This document shows, one piece after another, positions 48,201 through 59,100 of a stretch of 64,000 nucleotides of DNA. The notes beneath the pieces were generated by a model. The model saw nothing but the letters and a program-made list of their open reading frames with translations. It was not told where the DNA came from and did not search any database. Source of the DNA: Acorus gramineus (lineage: Eukaryota; Streptophyta; Magnoliopsida; Acorales; Acoraceae). Both the position numbers and the translations under genes were made by a program. Each line of letters begins with the position of its first letter. Positions within the stretch are counted from its first letter, which is position 1. Where the stretch lies: positions 2,260,615 through 2,324,614 of the forward strand of contig CM060851.1 of NCBI GenBank assembly GCA_030737835.1, written 5' to 3'.

Positions 48201-49543
48201 TTGGCATGATCTTTGGCTTGGGGATATGCCGCTCAAAATAAAATTCCCTATGATTTTCCAGATTTCGGTGGCTCGTGATGGCTTCGCTTCTCAGTTTTGG
48301 TCATCTCGAGGGCCAACGGGATTTTGGGAGGTCCGAGTAAGGCGCAACCTGAAGGATGAAGAGGTTGACAGTTATCTTTCGTTGTTAGAGTTGCTACAGG
48401 AGGTGGAGGTGGATTATGGGAGGCGGGACGAGATCGTTTGGTCTCCAAAAGCTTCCGAAGGTTTCTTGGTTTGTAGTTGCTATTCTTGGCTGAGGAGAGA
48501 TATTCCGCCTATGTCTGTCACAGCTAGGAAGTACAAGGAGGTGTGGGGCTGTCAAATTCCTTTGAAGGTAAAGACAAAGTACTCATGAAGATGCGCATAG
48601 TTACATGGAACCCGGGGATTAATACTAAACGCGCTCTATGTTCAGTTGACGAAGAATCTGCGGAGCATTTGTTTGTAAGGTGCTCGGTGGTGAGTAGGGT
48701 TTGGGGATGGTTAGAAGAGGCCTATGGGATGAATACCAGTTTCTCATCTGCAGAGGAGCTATGGGCTACCGGTAAGGCATTATGAGGGGCAGGTGATAGG
48801 AGTGTTAGAGCTAAGGTTTTGCAAATTGTGATACCGGCAGTGTTGTGGTCCATTTGGCGCACAAGGAATAATGTTATATTTAAGGGCGAGACCCCTTACG
48901 CTGAAAATGGGTGGGAGGCGACAATTAGTAACATAAAGAAGTGGGGGTGCTCTTGTGTAGGAGCGTCGCCCATTGCTTTGATAGGAAGACGTTTAGTGAT
49001 TCATAGGTAGTTTACTCTAGTTTATGGGTCTTTCCTTGTAGAGGGCCTCTTTCCAAGGGATTCCCCTTTTCTTTGTGCTTTCTAATCTTGTATTCCCATT
49101 TGGGCACTCTTTTTCTTATCTAATACGAAGATGAAGGCCTACTGTTTACTTTCAAAAATAATTACATCATACACTGTTCCTGCACATAAAAATATAATTT
49201 CTACATGGGGGAATTATTCTCATATACTAAAAAAAGCTAAGCAACCTAAAAAGATAAAGGGATTAAAAAAAAAACTTGAAATTAATATTTTCCAATCAAA
49301 GCAAAGACCTTGGCGATCTTGATTTCTTCTTCGAGTTCGTGAAATCTGTTGTTCAATCGCCCGAACTTATTGATGTTCTGTTGGTCCTCCCATGTCACCT
49401 CCGTTTCTGATCCTCCTCCCTTTGAAAAAAAAAAAAAAAAGTCAGAAACCCTAGTTTTTCTTCAAGGAAGCATATTTTTTGAGATCAAGAACTGCAAAAT
49501 ATATATAGGGTTTTGGGTTCAATGGGTTCCTCACCTGCTGCAT
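45214..49543 (-). CDS. PFD4: prefoldin subunit 4
   Basis: Three exons: 49543-49535 (only 9 bases, M-Q-Q), 49419-49309 and 45468-45214, all with GT-AG borders, giving 124 residues. Prefoldin is the hexameric jellyfish-shaped chaperone that hands actin and tubulin to the CCT chaperonin; subunit 4 is a beta-type subunit. The protein follows the plant family closely: [23 protein letters not shown], a first coiled coil, then N-E-L-I-L-S-D-E-D and F-Q-I-G-E-V (beta hairpins), a second coiled coil with [12 protein letters not shown], and the C-terminus [13 protein letters not shown]. Arabidopsis PFD4 is about 129 residues. Intron 2 (45469-49308) holds a LINE in antisense. A gene finder may miss the 9-base first exon; the start rests on the conserved M-Q-Q-G-G-G. 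Confidence 0.93.
46402..46422. repeat. GAAAA-type microsatellite
   Basis: A run of AAGAAAAG units in intron 2 of the prefoldin gene. Confidence 0.6.
47030..49155 (+). mobile_element. L1-type LINE, 5'-truncated and broken
   Basis: Carries the second half of a plant L1 ORF2. Reverse transcriptase (47079-47573) has [22 protein letters not shown] and the catalytic Y-V-D-D. The thumb and connection region (47583-47816: L-G-L-P-L-H-L-G, then [13 protein letters not shown]) and the later part (47824-48588) follow. The zf-RVT end (48600-48785: [15 protein letters not shown]) and [11 protein letters not shown] come last. The frame changes or stops at least four times (near 47075, 47574-47582, 47817, 48580 and 48783), and part of the zf-RVT region is lost near 48580. 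Endonuclease and ORF1 are missing. The 3' end has the family motif TTTGGGCACTC ... GGCCTACTGTTTAC. It lies antisense in intron 2 of PFD4. Confidence 0.88.
49440..49460 (-). promoter_or_regulatory. telo-box-like motif in PFD4 intron 1
   Basis: AAACCCTAG on the + strand (about 49445-49453), between the 9-base first exon and exon 2. It resembles the telo-boxes at the starts of the PRA1 and ankyrin-TPR genes. Weak evidence by itself. Confidence 0.3.
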
Positions 49544-51821
49544 CTTCCACACTTAGTTCAGCAGCTCTGACTCTGTTCCAGGAGCTCTTTATACCCCGTC
49601 GCGAGTGAAAAGGTTGGCTGTTTGGATTTAGGGATGACTTAAATTTCTGATTATTTTATAATCAATTTTCATTAAAATCGTTCTTTTTATATTTATAATT
49701 AAATATTCAACTGTTGTCAATTATATTACTGATATTCGTAAAATTGTACTTACCGATCTACACTGTCAATCATTTTCGGTTCGATTCACAGATTTAGCAA
49801 TTCGGTTCTGTCTCGGTCCGAACCGATGAAGATGTTGTACTGGTTTGTGTTTCAATGCAAAACATGTACATCATTTCAAACAAAAAAAATGTGTTTCAAT
49901 GAAAATGTAGACTTTTCATACTTTTACATATTTTTTACATATTTTAGTAGATTTTTACAGACTTTCATAAATTGACTCTCATGGACTTTCACATACAATT
50001 TGCAGACTTTTACAAATTACTCTCATGGGCTTTTACGGACTTTCACATACTTTCACAGACTTTCACAGATTAACTTGTTTCACATGTGGATTTTTATTAA
50101 TAAACACAATAATGTTTTTATATTTTTAAAATAACAAATAAAGAACTCAAATATTCAAATTCAACATGAATTATGCATACCGAACATAAAATATAATTTA
50201 ATATAGTAAATATCAATCTTCACATATCTGAAATGCATATTGCTAGAATGCCATGATAAAAAATGAAATAAAAGCAATCAGTATATTTCATACACATGGA
50301 CATTCATAAAAAAAAATGATAAATAAAGAAAAACAACGTAAATAAAAATATGAAAGACATAGGATAAATATTATAAAAGAGATTTGTTAAAAAAAAAAAA
50401 AATATTCACAATATTGAAATAAAAGTCCATGAGAATCCCACCTATTTGGGTGGGATTTTGAAATGACTTTTTCATTTGTATTTCTCTCTCTAAAATCCAC
50501 AAAATTCATCACTTATGAAAGTTTTCACAAATCCTGTTTAAATTGAATGACACATGACAAAATGTCTATTATGATGAGTCTCAATTGAACTTTTTATTTA
50601 CGAAATAATGTCTCAATCGAATAACGCTTGACATTTTGTCCACGAAATAATGTTTCAATTGAATAACGCTGGACATTTTGTCTACGAAATAATGTTTCAA
50701 TCAAATAACGCTAAACTTTTTATCCATGAAATAATGTCTCAATCGAATAAACTTTTTGTCTACGAAATAATGTCTTAATTGAATAACGCTGAATTTTTTT
50801 TTGTTCACAAACCAATGTCCTAATTGAAAAATACAAGATTTACAAATCCATGGACATGGACATTTTGTCCATGAAAATCCTAATGGACTACCCTCGTATA
50901 AATATAACCATAGGGAAACGATATGGGAACCGCTCCAAAACTTATCTAACCCACCCCGTTATGTTACCCACCCCCTTTGCTTTTTCAAAAACCGTGAACC
51001 CACCGCAGACCCATCATTTCAATGCAAAACCGTGAACCCACCCCGTTATGGTACCCATCCCTCTTCTTCTTCTCTTCTTCTCCAACAGTCCTCCCATCGT
51101 CGGTGACCAGCGACGGTCCCATCGCCGACATCATCCGTTTCCTTCTTGTCGCAACCTGTGGCAGTCCCGTCGCCAGCGAGATGCTCCTCAAGGACGCGAA
51201 GGTCACCATTTCTCTCTCTTCTTCTTCTTCAATAGTCAAGCTTCTCCCGTTGCCAGCAACCCACATCGATCCCGCTGTCGGCGTCATTCGTTCCCTTCCC
51301 GACCCGTGTCGGTCCCATCGTAGGCGAGATGCTCGTCGAGGACACGGGGGTCACCGGAGCTTTGGTTCCAGCTGCTGCTGCTCGCCCGATGTGCGTCATC
51401 TCTGACTGTTGCTCATTTCCCTGCGCACGTGCTCTGTCTCGGCATGAACGGCGATGAGACCCTAGGTGCTTCCATTTTAAAAAAAATTAATTTTGATTCG
51501 TTGAAGGGATGGGTTGATTAACTTAAGAGGTTGGAATAAACGCCCCCAAATGATACGCCGCGTTGCCCTATCAGCAATTTTCACCATTTTTTTTTTTTTG
51601 ATAAAGATTATACACTCTTTTTATTGAAATACTTATTGTTACATGAAATGATATATAAGCGAAATACATTAGTGTAATTTTTTCGTTGTGAAAAAATAAT
51701 TTTTTTTTACTTCATACACTAATGAAACTCTATGCACTGTGATAGCGCAATATATATTACACTATCATAATGTATGAGACTGCAGAAAGGACTATGTGTA
51801 TCAGTGCTCACAACTCTATAT
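49544..51821. other. intergenic upstream of PFD4
   Basis: Contains a low-complexity stretch of ACTTTCACA/TTTTACAGA words at about 49905-50085 and a 42-base minisatellite (listed separately). A less AT-rich part at about 51000-51470 has overlapping ORFs without recognised features and could be a decayed gene piece. Confidence 0.45.
50560..50835. repeat. 42-base minisatellite, about six diverged copies
   Basis: The unit contains ACGAAATAATGT then TCAATTGAATAACGCT then ACATTTTGTC. Copies begin near 50600, 50642, 50684, 50726 and 50763, with weaker copies on both sides. Divergence between copies is moderate. Confidence 0.75.
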
Positions 51822-51830
51822 TATAAATAA

Positions 51831-52370
51831 GAGAAAAATCTATATAACCCCCCTGTAAACTGACTGAAATCCATATAACTCTATGACTTTTCTTAAAATC
51901 CATATAATCCCCTAAAAACACATAGTAAATCTAAATAACCTCCTGAAAAAAATTTATGTTTACAGATGATGAATATTTTGTGAAGATTATGTTTGGTTAA
52001 CCCTGGCAGAAAACACAATATACCCAAAAAACCTACGATGTGTTAAAAATGTGAAAAATATTATGTAAATAACGATTTTATCCCTCCGAATAGAGTTTTA
52101 TAATATATCTAGAGAGGGTAAAATAGTTGTTTTCATAGGATTCTTCGCATTTCTAATCCATTGTAATGGTTTTTTTGTATATCGTGTTTTCCGTCAGGGC
52201 TAACTAAACGAAATATGCACAAAATATTTATCATCTATTAACAAAGTTTTTATTCAAAGGGTTATTTGAATTTATTAGATATTTTCAGGAGGTTATATGA
52301 ATTTTAAGAAAAATCAGGGGATTGTATATGGATTTCAATCTGATTTCAGGGGGTTGTATGAATTTTTCCC
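51831..52370. mobile_element. 540-base Mutator-type MITE with long inverted arms, copy 2
   Basis: A perfect 9-base duplication TATAAATAA (51822-51830 and 52371-52379). The ends are GAGAAAAATCTATATAACC at the left and, inverted, GGGAAAAATTCATACAACC at the right. The arms pair over more than 200 bases each with only a short unpaired middle (about 52040-52150), so the whole element is nearly palindromic. Same family as 42195-42712. Confidence 0.88.
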
Positions 52371-52379
52371 TATAAATAA

Positions 52380-53100
52380 TATTAGTTCGTTGTTTTTTTC
52401 TTTTGTCACAATTAATAAAATCTTAAGCTCATTAAATAATAATATAATGATATTAAAGGTAATTCTTTAGTTTTCTGAAGTTAAAAAAAAAGAACAAAAG
52501 ATATTAAATAAAAAAAAAAGTGAATATTAAATCTAATCGATCTACATAAGATGGGGTGGGAATGTTGGATGGTTTCAAGTTAAGTATCAGATGGGACATA
52601 TTTGGGACTAAACAATCAAACTTAGGGGTTTTTTTTTTTTGTTTTGTAGATACAACATAGGGCCACAGCAACCTTGTGGTACAAAACCCACATCAGCCCA
52701 GCCAAACAGGGCTTATAACAACATAAATTTGGCCAACAATGTCCAACCTGAGCAAGCCGCTAAGCGGCGGTGTCCCCTAACCACTCAATGCCGGTTGGGA
52801 CTTTGTTTCTGGATTTCGGTTTAGGATATACCACATCTCCATTCCGTTCATGCTTTCAAAATTAAGAGAAAAAACAAAAACAACAAATTTCCAAACTAAT
52901 TTGAGTTCAGAGATCTGAACAAGATCAAAACTCACTAGATCTTACTCCTTGGATCATACATGTATAATTGAAAGTCTGAAACATTTTTTTTTTAAAAAAA
53001 AAAATTACAATCACGATCGACGCAACACGTAGGTATGTTTAACTATACTTTCTGGGTTATTGTAGATGATGAAGAATTGTAAGGTCTTGCAGTCACTGTG
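52380..53100. other. intergenic downstream of the DRIP gene
   Basis: About 52650-52820 is less AT-rich and has GCCGCTAAGCGGC, a short perfect hairpin. It looks like an unidentified repeat scrap. Nothing else seen. Confidence 0.4.
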
Positions 53101-56100
53101 TCAAGTGGCAGTCAGTGCTTTGCGGGCGTAGATGAGAACCATCACTATATCCTTGGCTGAGGCACTAATGGATACCGAGACTCTGGATGGGGGGGTCGAG
53201 CAGAGACATAATTTGATCAAGCTGTGCATCGTCAGTTCGGGGTGCACTGGCTGGTTTTGGAACATAATCTCCACCTGTTTGGAGATCACAAGTTGGGAGA
53301 AAATGAATAAATCAAAGCCAATCCATTACATAATTTTCATCAAAAACACAAGTTACACAACAAGGCCGGCTTTGGCAACTGATATAATTATGGTATAAAA
53401 CTGAAATGTCATATTAAGAAACATTAGGCAACAAAGATGTTGAAAATATCTTTATCATTGGAATACCATTTTTGATCCTCCAATATTGGTTTAACTAGTC
53501 CACCCACTGATTTTTTTTTTGATGCAAAAGTCGACCCACTGTTTATACCATTTTTTTTCACCCACTGGTATAAATAAAATAAATACCTTTAAATGAACTG
53601 TTTATAAAAAATAGGTACATCTATCATTGGGGAATCTTTGTTCCATTAAATGTTAAAACTTAGTTGATCCCCGACTTGCAAACCATCTTTTTGTACACCA
53701 ATTTAAATTTTTTTTTTTATTTTCTGTGACAACTCAATGGATATCTTGATGGACACCATAAATGCATGAAAACTCAGTTTCCCACTGTAAGAGGAACCAC
53801 CAATTACTAACACATAATTGCAGTATATTCTGATGGATGCACAAAGCTTATTTGAAGAAGTCATGAATAATCTTTGGATTCCTAAAACACATCTTCTTCA
53901 ATCACCATCTTGTAAATACCATCCATCGATAATGTTTTTCACTATATATATAACATAATGCCTATTTGCCTATTTCTCTTCTAGTAGGCTAAATGTTTAT
54001 TGGTCATATCAACACCTTTCAAACATCTTCTAGTGAAGGCACTTCCAAGATCTTCCAATAGTATGCTAATCAAATCTACAACGGGTTAGCTCTTTGGCTA
54101 GAGCCACAGGTTTGATCCCCATAGGTCTCGAGTTCGAATCCCCCAAGGCTTATCTGATGCACATGGTTTGTGGGTGATGATTCACTAATTCCAAATTTGT
54201 TAGGTTTTACCGTCACCCAAAAAATAAAAATAAAAAAAATAAAAAAATAAAGATGCTAATAAAAAGTCTAACACTCTGACTACGAGGGAAGGCCGAAGAT
54301 CCTGGGATGAATATGTTTCTCAGGGACAAGACTTAGAATTGGTGTTGTATTATGGTGTAGTATGATTTTAACTATTTCATAACAACAAGGTTGAGTACTT
54401 AACATATCAACTGTTATCAAAGAGTGGCTAAATTAACTACCCAACAAGTGGTATTCATAAAGCCATGCCATTTTTCAAAGATGAAGAGAGATAACTGTAG
54501 TATATTTTGAAACAATTTAGGCGTTATATATCTCAACTTGCACAAGCAATATACAATTGAATGTTATTCCTATTTATCTTAGTTGCTACCTCAATGGTTG
54601 CGTGGTATAGAATAACCAAAATAAAAATAAGGATATCTTACGCTTACAAAATAATTATGTAGATATACATAAATTACCCAAGCAATATTTATTTGAGTGT
54701 TGTTTCTATTTCCAAACTAGCGTGCTATATATCAATTTGCAAAAGCAATATATTGGCATATCTTTTTTTATCCAGATAGAAAACTCACCTCAGTTTCGCT
54801 AGCAAGATTAAGCTTCTTTGCAAGATACTTCTGTATGACGGAAATAGGTAGATTACTATCCCTACAACCGAAAAGGGGAAAAGAATAAGACAACTGATAA
54901 AAATGGATGACAAGAAATAATTTTCAAACAGGAGGTGCCTGTATTAAAAACATACATATCTTTGCACCTCGAGGCATAGAATCGGTGTGTCTTTGATGAA
55001 TGTCAACAAAAAGAATAGATATACATGCTTTGACAAAGGGATAACTATTTTTCATTTTTCATTACAAGAATGTCTAGGAGATCTAGATGAATCTCAGTAA
55101 TTTGGTAGGCACTAGAAGGTTTTTGCAGTCATCTAAGATTAATCAGCAGGTACATTGCAGTCACTCTTTTAGTATCTTGTAAACAATTGTTTAACAATCA
55201 ATTAATGGTAAAAGAGGAAAAAGGAAATATTTAGAAGAAAAGAAATCTTTCACCTGCTTTTCATAAAATAAGTTATACATTCCTTTTATGCATGTAAACC
55301 AATGTCAATAGCTTTATAGATTAGAAGTGTAATGATGGCGCTCGGAAGTGATAAATTTTATGACAGATTACTTCAAATGCAGAATCAACACTTGGTTGTT
55401 TAAGTCTCAGAATGCCACCTAAATGAGATAAAGTACCCCAAGAAATTAATCTGGTAAGAACACAATATAGATTACAAATTTTCCTTAAACCAAGGGTACA
55501 CTTTCCTCATAACAGGAAATGTTTAAACTCCTCACTTTTTATATTTTCTTTATGGATGTTTAATTTTTATGTCCTCCTAGGCCACATATTATATCAGAAA
55601 AACTTCAATTTGTATAAGTTATCTTTCAATTTTGAAGATATACTTATCTCAAACATATATCCTTCACTCACTTCCCGCCCTGGAAGTGGATATTTACAGA
55701 TATTTTTAGAAAGTGTATAAAACATCAGCCAACAATTTAATTCATATCATAAAAGTTTGGCTGAGTATTGTGTGAACAAGAGAGAAGTTAAAACAACTAT
55801 TAAACAAGCTTTAGACAAACGTACACTTACTTTACACGCAAGAAGCATGATGGAATTTGAGGCAATGGTGATCCTCCTTCCCTGGGAAACCATGTAAACA
55901 GGTATTGGAATTAATAAAATTACTTCAGCAAATTAAACATCCACATTAATCACTTATAATGTCAAACTTAGAACAGAATCCTCACTGGTCAGTAGAGGCC
56001 ACTAATGTAAACCAAATTGGCATGACCCTTCCATCACACTTAGCACCGGCATCAAGCATTGCTTGAGTCGAGACTATCAGCTCCCTTGCGGCCCTTTTTC

Positions 56101-59100
56101 GGCTAATACGGAATCTTTTAGATTTCACCAATCCTGAAGCTTCAGGAAGACTTCCATTCTTGTTGTCCTGAATCTTCAGCTTAATAATGTGCTCCTTGGC
56201 CTTCGTTTTAGGAGTGAATGCATCTGTATCGGGTTCATTGATTTGCTCCCTTTTGGCAACAGGACTCTGAGAACTGAACCTTGGAGCCTTTCTGTTTGCA
56301 GCTTCAACTAGACAGTTTAAAGGTTTCCAGAGTTCGGTTTTATCATGATACGATTCCTCCCCATTCCCAAAATCTTTATTGGATGTGCAATTGAATGGCT
56401 CCCCCAAAGAAGGCTTCTGGATTAATTGGAACAATATGTCAAGCATCGAGATATGAATATTTAAGAATTCTGCTCTATATCTTAGTTTTATAATATTATA
56501 GTTCTCATCAGTTATCAATGTGCATTTCAACATTTTTCCCTCAATGAAATGATATTTCAATAACTTCCAGAGGAACTAAGACCAGTTTCGAATTTGGATC
56601 TTCAAAATTGTTTGTTGATTCAAGGTTCAATATGCACATGATAACTTTATCTTTGCTTTAATGTCTAGCCTTCATATTAAACTAATAAAAAGCAATCACT
56701 CCCAACATAAAGAATGCCCCATTACCTGCCTCTTATTTTGTGCAATCTTGCTTAGAGTATCAGGAGAACTTGAACTCTCTGGGTGATCCTCAACATTATC
56801 TTTCTCATTTTTATCGGGCTCCTGTGTTACAGAAGCTATTCCACGTACAGCCCCGGCTTTTCTAGCAAGGGATTTTGTTCTCCTTCCTGTCAAGCCAGCC
56901 TGCATTGACACTCTGGGAGTGTTGACAACCAACGAAGAAAGTGATCGTTCCTTTCTTTTAACGGGCAATGTAATGGAAGGACTGACTTCAGGTGCCTTGA
57001 CCTCCCCTCTTTTTAGAGGAAACATTTTCGCCCTTACGTCTTGTAAACTATGATCTGGCCTGCAGTCAACAGCATACAAGACAATATTACATGTAGAAGT
57101 ACGCCATCGGAAAATCCAATTACAGAATGCATCATATCTGTAATACAAGACATGGAGATGGACAAGTGTGGATACTAAGTTCCTATCACACTTGCTCCCC
57201 TTTCAGTATGTCAGCAGATCTTGCACGATCTTGTGATATAGCATGTGCAATTGCATAAACTGAATATATATGAAAAAAAATCTCAATATTTATGCAGATT
57301 TTTTGTCACTTTTATATCTATCGAATCCTCACTAATGACCCAATCCTATTTTGAAAATTTTGCTTCTTGATCAGTCCTCCAATGGAAAGTGTTAGCAACC
57401 TCATGTTGAATTTAAAAAAAGATATCCACTGAAGGTGCAATATACAAACAAACAGATTAACTAAATCTTGTTGTGGATTAATTAATGCTCCCCCCCCCCC
57501 CCCCCCCCAAACACATTGACAAGCTCAACTCATCTACTAAGTAAGCCGAGCCCCAGCCTCATTATCAATTTCATATGGTAAGCAAGTCTGACTTTGAGCA
57601 GGGTACTACCCAATTTGGCTCAGCATGGCCAAAAACTTACAATCAAGTGGTATTTAATGGGGGTAGGTTGTATGTAGAACATTTGTGAGATGGTGGTTCA
57701 ATTCATAAAAGATCGGGGCTGTCTTCGTACTGGGGTGAGTAGTGTGATGTACATTGGTGATAAATTTGTAATTGAAGAGTGGGGTGGAGAGGTCATGTTT
57801 TTCAGCGAGGTTTGTCTTTGGTAGAAATCTTCTCTACTGAGGGCAAGCATGCTGAAAGCCTTCTCTTCTTAATTTTGTATGCATTGTTTGGGCATTCACT
57901 TCTATTAATATAATCGAGGTTGAATGCCTACCGTTTTTCCAAAAAAAAAAAGAAGTGAGTTGTATCCATTTCTGAATCAAGGTCTGAGTTTAAGTCCTAA
58001 CACTGAACCTAGTATGTGCAAATAAAAAAACCATATAATCAAAAAAAGGTTTCTGGTCATATAATAAAAAAAATTTAATTGGTCTTCTTTGGTAATTTTC
58101 AGAAAAAAATAGAAATCAAACAACAATAAAATCAGTTGCACCTTTTTTGAAAAGAAAAAAAATCAAATACAGACCATAAACACAAAGCCCAATCTTCCTT
58201 GATCATTTTTAATTGTTCTTCTTTGGTAATTTTCAGAAAAATAGAAATCAAACAAAAATCAGTTGCCCTTTTTTGAAAAAAAACATCAAATGCAGACCAT
58301 AAACACAAAGCCCAAGTGTCCTTGATCAAAAGCAATGCTACTAAGACAACTATTCATTGGCTAGTCTGATGCGTATTGTGAAAAAAAACGTGATCCGTCA
58401 ATGATGTTTTCCATTACCAACATAGACAAAGTGTTTCCTAGCTTAATTTCATTTGACTCCAATAATTAACACAGCAGACAGACATGTCAAAAGCCCTTCT
58501 TTTTTTTTAACATAAGATGCACTACCAGATAGAGACACCCTGAAATAACATCAGCTAAGGAAGAGAGGTGATCGAAGTGAGAAAGAAAAATTTTCACAAT
58601 CTTTTTCTGGCGGTGGTTTGGTCAATTTGGTGCTCGTGCAATCAGGTGGGTGTTCAAAGGAGGCAGACTAGCATAGTAGCGTAATTTGGAGATACATAGA
58701 GAAATTGGAAAAAGCTAGAAAAACCAGAAGATGATTATGAACTAAAAGATTTCCAGCACCTGATGAGTAACTGGATCGTGAACAGGCAAACAGCTGTGAG
58801 AAACAATAACGTGGTCTATAAATTCAAATATGATGTAATAGCATGCTGCAATTGGCATGCACTTCATTACATTCACAGGTGTGATTTAGAAATGTCGATG
58901 TGGTCTTTGAACTTTAAAATGCCAATAAAATTCCTTGCTAAATTGCATATTCATTCACATTAAAGAATGCATGCTAATGTGCATATATAACATAATATGA
59001 AGGTAAAGTCATTGTAATTTTCTCCATTTTTATTATGAACACGGAACACCATGAATTCTGAACCCAGCCAAAATTCTCAGGAGGTGAGACTCCAAGTTAA

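Noticed and set aside
54082-54150. Functional tRNA gene
   Set aside because: A and B boxes are present, but no acceptor stem pairs and an A-rich tail follows, so it is a SINE head.
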